DNA of 64,000 nucleotides from Adenophora triphylla var. japonica (lineage: Eukaryota > Streptophyta > Magnoliopsida > Asterales > Campanulaceae). Where the stretch lies: NCBI GenBank assembly GCA_022495995.1, contig JAFEMH010004891.1, forward strand, positions 62,001 to 126,000, written 5' to 3'. Positions 20,210 through 34,200 of the stretch are shown here, piece by piece (position 1 is the first letter of the stretch; each line of letters opens with the position of its first letter). The translations under genes and the position numbers were made by a program. A model generated the notes under the pieces. It saw nothing but the letters and a program-made list of their open reading frames with translations, was not told where the DNA came from and made no database searches.

Positions 20210-20928
20210 GGGCCTGTTTGGTAACTAAATTAAGATCTTAATTTGGAACACTTTAAGAGATTAAAAAATTAAGCTTGTTTGGTAAGGTAAATTTGAATCA
20301 CTTAAATAATTAAGATTGTCTTAAAAAAGGCTATTAATTTTAAGTGGGCAAGGAGTAGCTTAACAAGGTAAGAGGTGGAAAGAATGAGAAAAAAAGGGAA
20401 TGAGTTCAAATCCACACATCAACATATTTTATTTATTTATTTATTGTTACTTTCTTTTGTTGAAATATTTTTTCTTTTCATACAAATTATATTTGACCAA
20501 GTATGAAAATATAATTTTTTTAATATTAACATTTAATAATATTTTTATTAAAGTATCATTATATAATTTTTTTTATTATTTGTCAACATTTGTGATCATA
20601 TTTACCAAACTAATCAAGATAAATATTATTATGGGATAAAGAAAGTACAAATAAAAATATTTAAATATTATAAGATTAAAATTTACTTATAATAATGATA
20701 ATAATAATAATGTATATGTCAATAATGAATTTATTTTATTATAAAATCATAAATATTATTCATATAATATTTTAAATGTTGAGTTAAAATTCTGAAAATT
20801 CAGATGTAAGTGATTTGTCATTATCAAACAAACATAAGTCTTCAAAATTCAGCAACTTAATAATTTCAGCTCTTAAATTTCAGCTCTACATTTTCAGAGC
20901 TTAATTTTCAGTTTTACCAAACAGGCCC
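20210..20928 (+). mobile_element. Tourist-like MITE (719 bp, PIF/Harbinger)
   Basis: Inverted ends GGGCCTGTTTGGTAA...TTACCAAACAGGCCC (with one or two mismatched bases inward) and a TAA duplication. The undisturbed site AAACTAACACTGACAC is present at the same position in R3 (about 23488) and R4 (about 26033), which proves insertion. The ORF at 20400-20639 inside is AT-rich noise. Confidence 0.92.
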
Positions 20929-21320
20929 TAACACTGACACTTAATAATACATGCACTGACACTTTGTTACTCTAACACTGACACTAGCGGAGGAATCAAA
21001 ACACGTTTTTTTAATTTTTTCTAACATTTAAAAAAGAAAATGCATTTTTTTTAAAGATTGGCATATAATAATGCGTGTTTAATTAAAAATAAATTAATAT
21101 TATTTTAAACAATTATATTGTCGGAATAAGAATCTCATTCCTACTAAAATGACAAATATTGAACACTATTGTTTTGGAAAAGTTTGTCCTGATGTGCTTG
21201 TATGCAGTATAATTACCAAAAATTCATTATTTACTAACCTATTCTTTACCTACTTTCGTTATCAATAATGTTTTTGATAATTTTATTCTCAACATATTTC
21301 AATTGTTTACTAATTTTATA

Positions 21321-21727
21321 CTCCCTCCGTTTCAGACCAAGAGTCTTATTTTCACTTTTGGTCCTTCCCAGACGAAGAGTCCCATTCCATAAATGAAAAT
21401 ATGTGAACAATGTTTCGAAAATTTATACCCTTATAATGTTTATATATTTACAAAAAACCATTCATTATACCCTTATAATTTTAACATATTTACAAAAAAA
21501 TCAATTATTAACTTACTATTCCTCCCACTCATTCTCTCTCTTACAAAAAAATGATTCATTAACTTACTATTTCTCCCACTCGTTCTCTTTCCTATTAAAT
21601 ATTTTTAACTTTTACATTCTCCCTCCTCTAATCTTCTACCCACTTTCAATTTTTTATTCATTTTTTTAAAATTTTCTTAAAATTCGTGAAATACTCCCCT
21701 AGGACCCTTGATCCGGGACGGAAGGAG
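21321..21727 (+). mobile_element. Stowaway MITE in R2 (407 bp)
   Basis: Ends CTCCCTCCGTTTCAGACCAAG and CTTGATCCGGGACGGAAGGAG, flanked by TA. It is a sister of 15909, 23884 and 26420, so it was inserted before the units multiplied. Confidence 0.85.
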
Positions 21728-22869
21728 TATATTTTTTTAATAAACGTACAAAACCAACCAAGTTAAAACTCTTAATTTAGGACGAAAAATGAAGTACTCC
21801 ATCTGTTTGTTTCAAGGTAAAGATCTTACTTTTCTTTTCGATCTTTCCCGATTAAGATTTTTAATTTGCTTTATTTATTAAATGGACAATGAAAATCACT
21901 TGCTACACTAATAATAATAATCTATTTACTATTATTTACCACTTCCTCTTTCCTATTTTTGCCTGCACATTATGCAGCAATAATTTTGAAGTCCAGGCCG
22001 TATAAGTTAAAACAACGAACATGGGTTCACACATCTCTGACTCTGTCGCACGTGAAAAAGCTACTCCAGCTAATAATGCATTTTTAATTAAAAATAAATT
22101 AATATTATTTTAAACAATTATATTGTCAATTCACTTGTTAAAATAATACTCCTCTTTCTGGACAGAAAAAGAAATACTCCCTCCATCCCCCAGAGTAATA
22201 GTAATACATTTCATTTTGGTGAATTTCAGAATAAGAATCTCATTCATAAAATGACAAATATTGAAAACTATTGTTTTGGAAAAGTTTGTCCTTATGTGCT
22301 TGTATAATTACAAAAAAAATCATTACTTACTAACCTATTATTTACGAGTTGCTATTATAAAACGCATTTTTTTTTAATTTTAATGAATAATCATTTTTAT
22401 ACTGACACTTAATAATACATGCACTGTCACTCTTCATATATTGACACTTTTTTATACCAACACTAACACTTTTTTATCTTACACTGACGCTCTTTTATAC
22501 TGGCACTTAATAATACATACACTGACACTTAAAAATATGTTGACAAGGTAACCTTTTGTGTAAAAAACTCACAATAAATCTGTCCATTGGAGCTACAAAT
22601 TTCAAAAGAGGTAATAACCCGTTTGGTTACCTAATTAGTGAAATTATATTTAATTACAAATTATTATCAATTAATGTTGATTTAGATAACTTTGTTCTTA
22701 TCTAATAATGCGTGTTTAATTAAAAATAAATTAATATTATTTTAAACAATTATATTGTCAAATGTCAATTCACTTGTTAAAATAGTATTCCTCTCTCTCT
22801 GGTACAGAAAAAGAAATACTCATTGTTTTGGAAAAGTTTGTCCTTATGTGTTTGTATACTTAGACTTTA

Positions 22870-23231
22870 GACTGTCTATACAATGGGCTGGATGAAATGG
22901 GGATGAAATCCATTTCATCCTATCAGCTCTTTAGATCGCCTACAATGGGCCGGATGAAATGGGATGAAATCCATTTCATCCAAATTTGGCCTCTTTACAA
23001 TGGGCGAATGCAACTGGGTCGGATGAAATCACGGGATGAAATGTTTCATCTCGGATGAAACACCGATTTTGTTTTTTTTTTTTTTTTTTTTTTAAATTGC
23101 CACGTGTCAAGACCTTATTGGTCTTGACTTTATCACTTTTTCACCCAATTATTTAAACTCAATTATCTCATAATAAATGATTTAAAAATAAAAAGAAAAA
23201 TTCATCAAAATTCATCATTTTTTTTCCTACA
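22870..23231 (-). mobile_element. Truncated Harbinger-like element, reverse orientation
   Basis: From ACAATGGGCTGGATGAAATG to TTTCCTACAAATTGA this is the reverse complement of the right part of the element at 17830-19373, including TGCCACGTGTCAAGACC. The internal minisatellite is missing and the left part is duplicated around GATGAAATCCATTTCATCC. The junction with TATAACAAGTGGGCC is the same at 25776, so the truncation predates the R3/R4 duplication. Confidence 0.75.
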
Positions 23232-23883
23232 AATTGATTATAACAAGTGGGCCTATGAATATGAATAAATAAGTACTCCCTCCGTCCCAGACCAAGAGTC
23301 CTACTTTCCCTTTTGGTCCAACAATTAAATATATCCTGCCAGATATCCCTAAACCGTTCAGACACTCTTTATACTAGCATGTCACTCTTTACACTGGCAC
23401 TTTGTTACACTAACACTGACACTTTTTTTACAATAATACTATTACTTAATAATAAATACAATGACACTATTTACACTGGTATTTTGTTAAACTAACACTG
23501 ACACTTAATAATACATGCACTGACACTTTGTTACTCTAACACTGACACTAGCGGAGGAATCAAAACACGCTTTTTTATTTTTTCTAACATTTAAAAAAGA
23601 AAATGCATTTTTTTTAAAGATTGGCATATAATAATGCGTGTTTAATTAAAAATAAATTAATATTATTTTAAACAATTATATTGTCGGAATAAGAATCTCA
23701 TTCCTACTAAAATGACAAATATTGAACACTATTGTTTTGGAAAAGTTTGTCCTGATGTGCTTGTATACAGTATAATTACAAAAAATTCATTATTTACTAA
23801 CCTATTCTTTACCTACTTTCGTTATCAATAATGTTTTTGATAATTTTATTCTCAACATATTTCAATTGTTTACTAATTTTATA

Positions 23884-24290
23884 CTCCCTCCGTTTCAGAC
23901 CAAGAGTCTTATTTTCACTTTTGGTCCTTCCCAGACGAAGAGTCTCATTCCATAAATGAAAATATGTGAACAATATTTCGAAAATTTATACCCTTATAAT
24001 GTTTATATATTTACAAAAAATCATTCATTATACCCTTATAATTTTAACATATTTACAAAAAAATCAATTATTAACTTACTATTCATCCCACTCATTCTCT
24101 CTCTTACAAAAAAATGATTCATTAACTTACTATTTCTCCCACTCGTTCTCTTTCCTATTAAATATTTTTAACTTTTACATTCTCTCTCCTCTAATCTTCT
24201 ACCCACTTTCAATTTTTTATTCATTTTTTTAAAATTTTCTTAAAATTCGTGAAATACTCCCCTAGGACCCTTGATCCGGGACGGAAGGAG
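23884..24290 (+). mobile_element. Stowaway MITE in R3 (407 bp)
   Basis: Same ends and length as the R2 sister at 21321, flanked by TA; very few differences. Confidence 0.85.
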
Positions 24291-25419
24291 TATATTTTTT
24301 TAATAAACGTACAAAACCAAGTTAAAACTCTTAATTCAGGACAAAAAACGAAGTACTCCAATGTTTCAAGGTAAAGATCTTATTTTTCTTTTCGATCTGT
24401 CCCAAATAAGATTTTTAGTTTTCTTTATTTATTAAATGGACAATAAAAATCACTTTCTACACTAATAATAATAATCCATTTACTATTATTTACCGACTTT
24501 CTCTTTCCTATTTTTGCCTAAATTATGCAGCAATAATTCTGAAGTCCAGGCCGTATAAGTTAAAACAACGAACATGGGTTCACACATCTCTGACTCTGTC
24601 GCACGTGAAAAAGCTACTCCAGCTAATAATGCATTTTTAATTAAAAATAAATTAATATTATTTTAAACAATTATATTGTCAATTCACTTGTTAAAATAAT
24701 ACTCCTCTTTCTGGACAGAAAAAGAAATACTCCCTCCATCCCCCAGAGTAATAGTAATACATTTCATTTTGGTGAATTTCAGAATAAGAATCTCATTCAT
24801 AAAATGACAAATATTGAAAACTATTGTTTTGGAAAAGTTTGTCCTTATGTGCTTGTATAATTACAAAAAAAATCATTACTTACTAACCTATTATTTACGA
24901 GTTGCTATTATAAAACGCATTTTTTTTTAATTTTAATGAATAATCATTTTTATACTGACACTTAATAATACATGCACTGTCACTCTTCATATACTGACAC
25001 TTTTTTATACCAATACTAACACTTTTTTATCTTACACTGACGCTCTTTTATACTGGCACTTAATAATACATACACTAACACTTAAAAATATGTTGACAAG
25101 GTAACCTTTTGTGTAAAAAACTCACAATAAATCTGTCCATTGGAGCTACAAATTTCAAAAGAGGTAATAACCCGTTTGGTTACCTAATTAGTGAAATTAT
25201 ATTTAATTACAAATTATTATCAATGTTGTTTTAGACAACTTTGTTCTTATCTAATAATGCGTGTTTAATTAAAAATAAATTAATATTATTTTAAACAATT
25301 ATATTGTCAAATGTCAATTCACTTGTTAAAATAGTATTCCTCTCTCTCTGGTACAGAAAAAGAAATACTCATTGTTTTGGAAAAGTTTGTCCTTATGTGT
25401 TTGTATACTTAGACTGTCT

Positions 25420-25776
25420 ATACAATGGGCTGGATGAAATGGGGATGAAATCCATTTCATCCGGCTGAAGCCTTAGACTGTCTACAATGGGCTGGATGAA
25501 ATGGGGATGAAATCCATTTCATCCAGCTGAAGCCTTACAATGGGCGAATGAAACTGGGTCGGATGAAATCACGGGATGAAATGTTTCATCTCGGATGAAA
25601 CACTGATTTTGTTTTTTTTTGTTTTTTTTTTTTAAAGTTGCCACGTGTCAAGACCTTATTGGTCTTGACTTTATCACTTTTTCACCCAATTATTTAAACT
25701 CAATTATCTCATAATAAATGATTTAAAAATAAAAAGAAAAATTCACCAAAATTCATCATTTTTTTTCCTACAAATT
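25420..25776 (-). mobile_element. Truncated Harbinger-like element, reverse orientation (R3 copy)
   Basis: Sister of 22870-23231 with the same inner deletion and the same right junction. Here the GGGCTGGATGAAATGGGGATG block is present twice (about 25428 and 25488), so the end itself was tandemly duplicated. Confidence 0.75.
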
Positions 25777-25779
25777 GAT

Positions 25780-27814
25780 TATAACAAGTGGGCCTATGAA
25801 TATGAATAAATAAGTACTTCTCCGTCCTGCACTCAAGAAATTCTATTTTTCCTTTTGGTCCAACAATTAAATATATCCTGCCAGATATCCCTAAACCGTT
25901 CAGACACTCTTTATACTAGCATGTCACTCTTTACACTGGCACTTTGTTACACTAACACTGACACTTTTTTTACAATAATACTATTACTTAATAATAAATA
26001 CAATGACACTATTTACACTGGTACTTTGTTAAACTAACACTGACACTTAATAATACATGCACTGACACTTTGTTACTCTAACACTGACACTAGCGGAGGA
26101 ATCAAAACACGTTTTTTTTATTTTTTCTAACATTTAAAAAAGAAAATGCATTTTTTTTAAAGATTGGCATATAATAATGCGTGTTTAATTAAAAATAAAT
26201 TAATATTATTTTAAACAATTATATTGTCGGAATAAGAATCTCATTCCTACTAAAATGACAAATATTGAACACTATTGTTTTGGAAAAGTTTGTCCTTATG
26301 TGCTTGTATAATTACAAAAAAATCATTATTTACTAACCTATTCTTTACCTACTTTCGTTATCAATAATGTTTTTGATAATTTTTTTCTCAACATATTTCA
26401 ATTGTTTACTAATTTTATACTTCCTCCGTTTCAGATCAAGAGTTCTACTTTCACTTTTAATCCGTCCCAGATCAAGATTCTCATTCCATAAATGAAAATA
26501 TGTGAACAATGTTTCGGACATTTATACCCTCATGTATATATTTACAAAAAAACCATTCATTATACGCTTATAATTTTAACGTATTTACAAAAAAATCAAT
26601 TATTAACTTACTATTCCTCCAACTCATTCTCTTTCCTACAAAAAAATCATTCATTAACTTACTATTTCTCCCACTCATTCTCTCTCCTATTTAATATTTT
26701 TAATTTTTACATTCTCTCTCCTCTAATCTTCTATCCAATTTCAATTTCTTATTTATTTTTTTAAAATTTTCTTAAAAATCGTGAAATACTCCCCTAGAAC
26801 CCTTGATCCGAGACGAAGAGAGTATATTTTTTTAATAAACGTACAAAACGAACCAAGTTAAAACTCTTAATTTAGGACGAAAAACGAAGTACTCCATTTG
26901 TTTCAAGGTAAAGATCGTACTTTTCTTTTCGGTCTTTCCCAATTAAGAATTTTAATTTATTTTATTTATTAAATGGACCAGGCCGTATAAGTTAAAACAA
27001 CGAACATGGGTTCACACATCTCTGACTCTGTCGCACGTGAAAAAGCTACTCCAGCTAATAATGTATTTTTAATTAAAAATAAATTAATATTATTTTAAAC
27101 AATTATATTGTCAATTCACTTGTTAAAAAATAGTACTCCTCTCTCTGGACAGAAAAAGAAATACTCCCTCCATCCCCCAGAGTAAGAGTAATACATTTCA
27201 TTTTGGTAAATTTCAGAATAAGAATCTCATTCATTCATAAAATGACAAATATTGAACACTATTGTTTTGGAAAAGTTTGTCCTTATGTGCTTGTATAATT
27301 ACAAAAAATTCATTACTTACTAGCCTATTCTTTACGAGTTTCTATTATAAAAAATGCATTTTTTTAATTTTAATGAAAAATTATTTTTACACTGACATTT
27401 AATAATATATGCACTGTCACTTTTCATGCTGACACTTTTTTATACTAACACTGACACTTTTTTTATCCTACACTGACACTCTTTTATAGTAGCACTTAAT
27501 AATATATGCACTGACACTTTTCACACTGACATTTTTTTTAATTTTAATGAAAAAAACGCATTTTTTTTAAAGATTGGCATCTAATAATGTGTGTTTAATT
27601 AAAAATAAATTAATATTATTTTAAACAATTATATTGTCAATTCACTTGTTAAAATAGTACTTCTCTCTCTCTCTCTCGTACAAAAAGAAAAACTCATTGT
27701 TTTGGCAAGCCCAATTGTCTTTTACTAAAACATGGGCCAGACGTATAAGTTAAAACAAGGAACACTGTCACACGTGAAAAAGATACCCCAGCTAACAAAA
27801 AGGTAAGAATATCA
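25780..27814 (+). repeat. R4: fourth copy of the R unit
   Basis: The block order matches R2 and R3 up to about 27700. The distal part is shorter and more diverged, and a stretch present in the sisters around 24430-24540 is missing near 26975. It contains a Stowaway (26420-26822). No gene is present. Confidence 0.85.
26420..26822 (+). mobile_element. Stowaway MITE in R4 (403 bp)
   Basis: Ends CTTCCTCCGTTTCAGATCAAG and CTTGATCCGAGACGAAGAGAG, flanked by TA; the most diverged of the four sisters. Confidence 0.8.
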
Positions 27815-28855
27815 ATAATAACAGTTTCATCTCCCTCCTTCATTTCATCTAATATTTTTTACACTTTTTCTCATTCAACTAATATTTCATCTATCTATTT
27901 CATTTACCCCCTACAATGGCTAACTTAAATTAAATTTCAACTCCCTCCAACTCATCATTCTATACCCCACCATTTTTATTTTATTTATATTCTCTATTTT
28001 TATGATTACTAAAATAATAATAATAATTATTATTATTATTTATAATTAAAAAAATATTTCACACTTAATTAAAAAAATATTGCATCAATTTATAGGAAAA
28101 AAATAATGATTTTTTTAAATAAAGGCTAAAATGAAAAAGGATAATTGAGAAATGAGTGTTTTTTTTTGTGTCCAAATCAAATAAAACTTATATCAATTTG
28201 TAGGAAAAAAAATGATGAATTTTGGTGAAATAAAAAATAAAAAAAAATAATTTCTAGGTGATAATTCAGCTCAAATTGAAAAATGAGTGTTTTTTTTTTG
28301 TATCCAAATCAAATGAAACTTATATCAATTTGTAGAGAAAAAATGATGAGTTTTGGTGAAAAAAAATTAAAAAAAAAATTTACTAGGTGATAATTCAGCT
28401 CAAATTGAAAAATGAGTGATTTTTTTTGTCCAAATCAAATGAAACTTATATCAATTTGTAGGGAAAAAATGATGAATTTTGGTGAAATAAAAATTAATTT
28501 ACTAGGTGATAATTCAGCTCAAATTGAAAAATGAGTGTTTTTTTTTTGTATCCAAATCAAATGAAACTTATATCATTTTGTAGGGAAAAAATGATGAATT
28601 TTGGTGAAAAAAAAATTAATTTACTAAATGATAATTAAGCTCAAAGATTTGGGATAAAAAATTAAATCCGAAAATCTTAGAAATCAATCAGAACATGTCA
28701 CGTGTCGGATGAGTCGGATAAAGAGAAAAAAAAAAACACTTTAATTTCATCCGGCCTTTTCATCCAACCCCCTTTCAAACCTCCATCGCAACATTCCACC
28801 TAGTTGAAATGAATTTCAACTACCGTTTCATCCCCCATTGTATTAAGTCTAAGGG
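27815..28855 (+). mobile_element. Second Harbinger-like element with a shorter internal minisatellite
   Basis: It starts with GTTTCATCTCCCTCCTTCATT and ends TTCATCCCCCATTGTATTAAG, matching the element at 17830-19373 but with eroded termini. The same AAATCAAATGAAACTTATATC units occur about four to five times between 28140 and 28630, fewer than in the first element. Confidence 0.7.
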
Positions 28856-29610
28856 TGTCATCCTTTTTTTATACGACGCCGTCTATCAACCCTTTTGCTG
28901 TCACCAATCATACTACGATACCCTTTCCACCATGAATGAGCTGTTTAGTACTCAAAAGCAATCACTCACTGTCTTTCCCCACCACCTGTAGGGCCCACAT
29001 AAAATAATTCATCCCCCTAATCTGGTTTCTTTATTTCAATTTTAATATTTTAATGGTCTACTCCCCGTATCTATTTGAAAAGGCATAAAATAGATCTGCA
29101 CACGAAAATGAAAATGAAAACGAAAATTAAAATTAATATATAATGTATTAAATATTGTGGATATAAAATGTGGGCTAGAAAAGAGAATGCGGGATATAGA
29201 ATTATAAATGCATAATTATTTTGAGTATAACAAGTGAGCCCATAAATATGAATAAATAAGTATTAAAATGTTCCCATTTTGAGATAGTGCATTTTTAAAT
29301 GAGACATCTAAAATATGATTTGTATCTTTTCGAAAGGGATCGAGAAAATATATATTTGCCGATTATTTCCATAATTTTGTTTCCCATCCCACAACTTTAA
29401 ATTTACTTTTGTCTGCACATCGTTATTTTGTATGATTTAGATTCAAATACGTTTTTCTATTGATATATTGATAGGAAATAGTCATAATTAATTTAATATA
29501 CAAAATCATTCATTTCAAATCAAATTAATATTAATAACTAATTCAAAAAATGAATAAATCTGATAAAATTTCAGTGTTCTCGTAGAAGCGATAAGAGTCC
29601 TCCAAAAAGA
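28856..29610 (+). repeat. S0: partial copy of the S repeat unit
   Basis: It contains CCACATAAAATAATTCATCC, the TATAACAAGTGAGCCCAT block and CAGTGTTCTCGTAGAAGCGA, in the order found in the array at 31294-36240. It is cut off at the GAAGCGATAAGAG junction, after which unrelated sequence follows. No gene is present. Confidence 0.75.
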
Positions 29611-30088
<478 letters not shown>

Positions 30089-30205
30089 TTCGAACCTAGA
30101 CAACTTATATTAATTGAAGGCATCAAGTTTGGCGGACTTAATATAGAATTTGACAGCATCTCACTTTGAAAAGATATAAGATATGGATCACCATTTATCA
30201 AACCA

Positions 30206-30478
30206 TTAGTATATGCCCGTGTTCAAGGCCACGTATTTTTTTAAAAAAAAAAAATTTAATTTTTTTTTTTTAAATTAATTTTTTTTAAGGGCAAAATGGG
30301 AAATGGACAAAATAGTGAGGGCAAAATGGGAAATTCTCCCATTGAAAGTACATGCCCGTGTCCAAGGCCACGTGATTTTTTTTTTTAATTTTTTTTTTTA
30401 ATTAAATTTTTTTTTAAGTGCAAAATGAGAAATTGATAAAATAGTGAGGACAAAATGGGAAATTCCCCCCATTGAAAC
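30206..30478. repeat. Tandem duplication of about 137 bp
   Basis: ATGCCCGTGTTCAAGGCCACG at 30213 and ATGCCCGTGTCCAAGGCCACG at 30351 start two copies, each followed by A/T runs, GGGCAAAATGGGAAAT-like words and CCCATTGAAA. Confidence 0.8.
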
Positions 30479-30539
30479 TGTTCAAAGAACTGTTCATGGG
30501 GGAGGCCTCATTTATACTATAGATATTACAGATATTACA

Positions 30540-30900
30540 AGCCTTTCTTACCAATAATATGTTGACAAGGTAACCTTTTGTGTAAAAAACACACAATAAA
30601 TCTGTCCATTGGAGCTACAAATTTCAAAAGAGGTAATAACCCGTTTGGTTACCTAATTAGTGAAATTATATTTAATTACAAATTATTATCAAAGTTGATT
30701 TAGACAACTTTGTTCTTATCTAATAATGCGTGTTTAATTAAAAATAAATTAATATTATTTTAAACAATTATATTGTCAATTCACTTGTTAAAATAGTACT
30801 TCTCTCTCTCTCCGGTACAGAAAAAGAAATACTCATTGTTTTGGAAAAGTTTGTCCTTATGTGCTTGTATAATAACAAAAAATTCATTACGTACGTATTA
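30540..30900 (+). repeat. Fragment of the R unit
   Basis: GTTGACAAGGTAACCTTTTG through TAATGCGTGTTTAATTAAAA and GTTTTGGAAAAGTTTGTCC matches the distal part of R2 and R3 (for example 22548-22855). It lies between S0 and the main S array. No gene is present. Confidence 0.8.
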
Positions 30901-31043
30901 CGTAGGCTTCGTTTGTTTCGACGTAAAACATTTTTCGGAAAATATTTTTCGGAAGGGCGTAAAATATTTTATGGAGGAAGGGCATAAAATATTTTCGGCT
31001 GTTTGGTAAGGAAAATGTTTTTTGGAAGGGCGTAAAATGTTTT

Positions 31044-31090
<47 letters not shown>

Positions 31091-31293
31091 TTTTTATTAT
31101 TATTTTTTATTATTTTTTATTTTTTTAATTTATTATTATTATTATTATTTATTGGAGTATTTATTATTTATTATTTATTATTTTTATTTTTATTTTTATT
31201 TTTATATTTATTTGTATTTGTATTTTTATTTTTATTTTTATTTTTATTTTTATTTTTATTTTTATTTTTATTTTTATTTTTTATTTTTATTTA
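30901..31293. repeat. MITE end plus (TTA)n and (TTTTTA)n low-complexity DNA
   Basis: AGGCTTCGTTTGTTTCGACG with AACATTTTTCGGAAAAT words (30904-31040) resembles one end of a TIR element whose opposite end appears in reverse at about 48640-48775. It is followed by TTA repeats (31046-31150) and TTTTTA repeats (31185-31290). The Leu/Phe-rich 110-residue ORF here is not a gene. Confidence 0.7.
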
Positions 31294-34200
31294 TTTTGTT
31301 TCCCATCCCACAAATTTAAATTTACTCTTGCCTGCACATCGTAATTTTGTATGATTCAGATTCAAATACGTTTTCTATTGATATATTGATAGGAAATAGT
31401 CATAATTAATTTAATATACAAAATCATTCATTTCAAATCAAATTAACATTAATAACTAATTCAAAAAATGAATAAATCTGATAAAATTTCAGTGTTTTCG
31501 TAGAAGCGATATCTAAATGCAGCAGTTTCAGGCTCATCTCACCTCTGTATCAAAGTCGTCCATTATATATTCCCATCCCTAACTAATTAATTTATTGTGA
31601 AAATTATTACTTAATCTATTTTCAAAATAATAGTCTCATTTATCTTTATCAGAAAAGTTTAATTTCAAAAAATTAATAGGTGAAAATTGAACTTTTTAAA
31701 TCGCCCACCAAAAGAAAGAGGGAGAGAGATGAGACGATAAAAGTTTACACTGACACTTTTTTACATAACACTGACATTTTTTACACTGACACTTAATAAT
31801 ACATGTACTTGCACTCTTTACATTGACATTTTGTTACTCTAACACTAACACTAGCGTGAAAATAAAAACACGTTTTTTCTAACCTTAAAAAAAATGCGTT
31901 TTTTTTAAGATTTTGACGACTTTACCTACTTTCGTTATCAATAATGTTTTTGATAATTTTATTCTCAACCTATTTGAATTGTTTAGTACTCAAAAGCAAC
32001 CACTCGTCGTCCTTTCCCACCACCTTGTAGGACCCACATAAAATAATTCAACCCCCTAATCTGGTTTCTTTATTACAATTTTAGGATTTTAATGGTCTAC
32101 TTCCCGTTTCTATTTGAAAAGACATAAAATAAATTTTTCACGAAAATTAAAATTAATATATAATGTAGTAAATATTGTGAATATCAAAAGAGAGGTAAAA
32201 GAAAGAATGCGAGATAGAGAATTATAAATGCATAATTATTTTGATTATAACAAGTAGGCCCATGAATATAAATAAATAAGTATTAAAATGTTTCCATTTC
32301 GAGATAGTGCATTTTTAAAAGAGACATCTAAAATAAAATTTGTATATTTTTGAATGGGACAGAGGAAATATATATTTGCCGGTTATTTCCATAATTTTGT
32401 TTCCCATCCCACAAATTTAAATTTACTCTTGCCTGCACATCGTTATTTTGTATGATTCAAATTTAAATACGTTTTCTATTGATATATTGATAGGAAATAG
32501 TCATAATTAATTTAATATAAAAAATCATTCATTTCAAATAAAATTAACATTAATAACTAATTCAAAAAATGAATAAATTTGATAAAATTTCAGTGTTTTC
32601 GTAGAAGCGATATCTAAATGCAGCAGTTTCAGGCTCATCTCACCTCTGTATCAAAGTCATCCATTATATATTCCCATCCCTAATTAATTAATTTATTGTG
32701 AAAATTATTATTTAATCTATTTTCAAAATAATAGTCTCATTTATCTTTATCAGAAAAGTTTAATTTCAAAAAATTAATAGGTGAAAATTGAACTTTTTAA
32801 ATTGCCCACCAATAGAAAGAGGGAGAGAGATGATACGATAAAAGTTTACACCGACACTTTGTTATCCTAACACTAACACTTTTTACACTGGTACTTAATA
32901 ATACATGCACTTGCACTCTTTACACTGGCACTTTGTTACTCTAACACTGACACTAGCATGAGAATCAAAACACGCTTTTCCTAAATTTAAGAAAAAATGC
33001 ATTTTTTTTTTTAAGATTTTGATTTCTTTACCTACTTTCGTTATCAATAATGTTTTTTATAATTTTATTCTCAACCTATTTGAATTGTTTAGTACTCGAA
33101 AGCAACCACTCACCGCCCTTTCCCACCACCTTTTAGGACCCACATAAAATAATTCATCCCCCTAATCTAATCTGGTTTCTTCATTTCAATTTTAATATTT
33201 TAATGGTCTACTCCCCGTATCTAATTGAAAAGGGATAAAATAAAATTTTCACGAAAATTAAAATTAATGTATAATGTAGTAAATATTGTAAATATTAAAA
33301 GTGAGGTAAAAGAAAGAATGCGGGATAGAGAATTATAAATGCATAATTATTTTGATTATAACAAGTGGGCCCATGAATATGAATAAATAAGTATCAAAAT
33401 GTTCCCATTTCGGGAGAGTGCCTTTTTTTAAGTAAAATATTTAAAATAGGATTTGTATATTTTCAAATGGGATATAGGAAATATATATTTGCCAGTTATT
33501 TTCATAATTTTGTTTCCCATCCCACAAATTTAAATTTACTCTTGCCTGCACATCGTTATTTTGTACGATTCATATTCAAATACGTTTTTCTATTGATATA
33601 TTGATAGGAAATAGACATAATTAATTTAATATACAAAATCATTCATTTCAAATCAAATTAACATTAATAACTAATTCAAAAAATGAATAAATTTGATAAA
33701 ATTTCAGTGTTTTCGTTGAAGCGATATCTAAATGCAGCAGTTTCAGGCTCTATCTCACCTCTGTATCAAAGTCGTCCATTATATATTCTCATCCCTATCT
33801 AATTAATTTATTGTGAAAATTATTACTTAATCTATCTTCAAAATAATAGTCTCATTTATCTTTATCAGAAAAGTTTAATTTCAAAAAATTAATAGGTGAA
33901 AATTGAACTTTTTAAATCGCCCACCAAAAGATAGAGGGAGAGAGATGAGACGATAAATGTTTACACTGGCACTTTGTTATCCTAACACTGATATTTTTTA
34001 CATTGGCACTTAATAATATATGCACTTGCACTCTTTACAATGACATTTTGTTACTCTAACACTGATACTAGCGTAAGAATCAAAACACATTTTTTCTAAA
34101 TTTAAGAAAAAATGCATTTTTTTTAAGATTTTGACTTATTTACCTACTTTCGTTATCAATAATGTTTTTTATAACTTTATTCTCAACCTATTTGAATTGT

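Larger units (their letters stand above)
19944..23234 (+). repeat. R2: second copy of the R unit
   Basis: It starts at TATAACAAGTGGGCCTATGAA and repeats the R1 block order. It differs by a Tourist-like insert (20210-20928) and by a truncated Harbinger-like remnant at its end. The ACACTGACACT runs are at 20075-20200, 20930-20990 and 22395-22530. No gene is present. Confidence 0.85.
23235..25779 (+). repeat. R3: third copy of the R unit (about 2.5 kb)
   Basis: It begins at the same TATAACAAGTGGGCC boundary as R2 and is nearly identical to it through 25425, but lacks the Tourist-like insert. It contains a Stowaway (23884-24290) and ends in a truncated Harbinger-like remnant (about 25420-25776). 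No gene is present. Confidence 0.88.

Noticed and set aside
31022..31354. Leu/Phe-rich 110-residue ORF resembling a membrane protein
   Set aside because: It is made of TTA and TTTTTA microsatellites.
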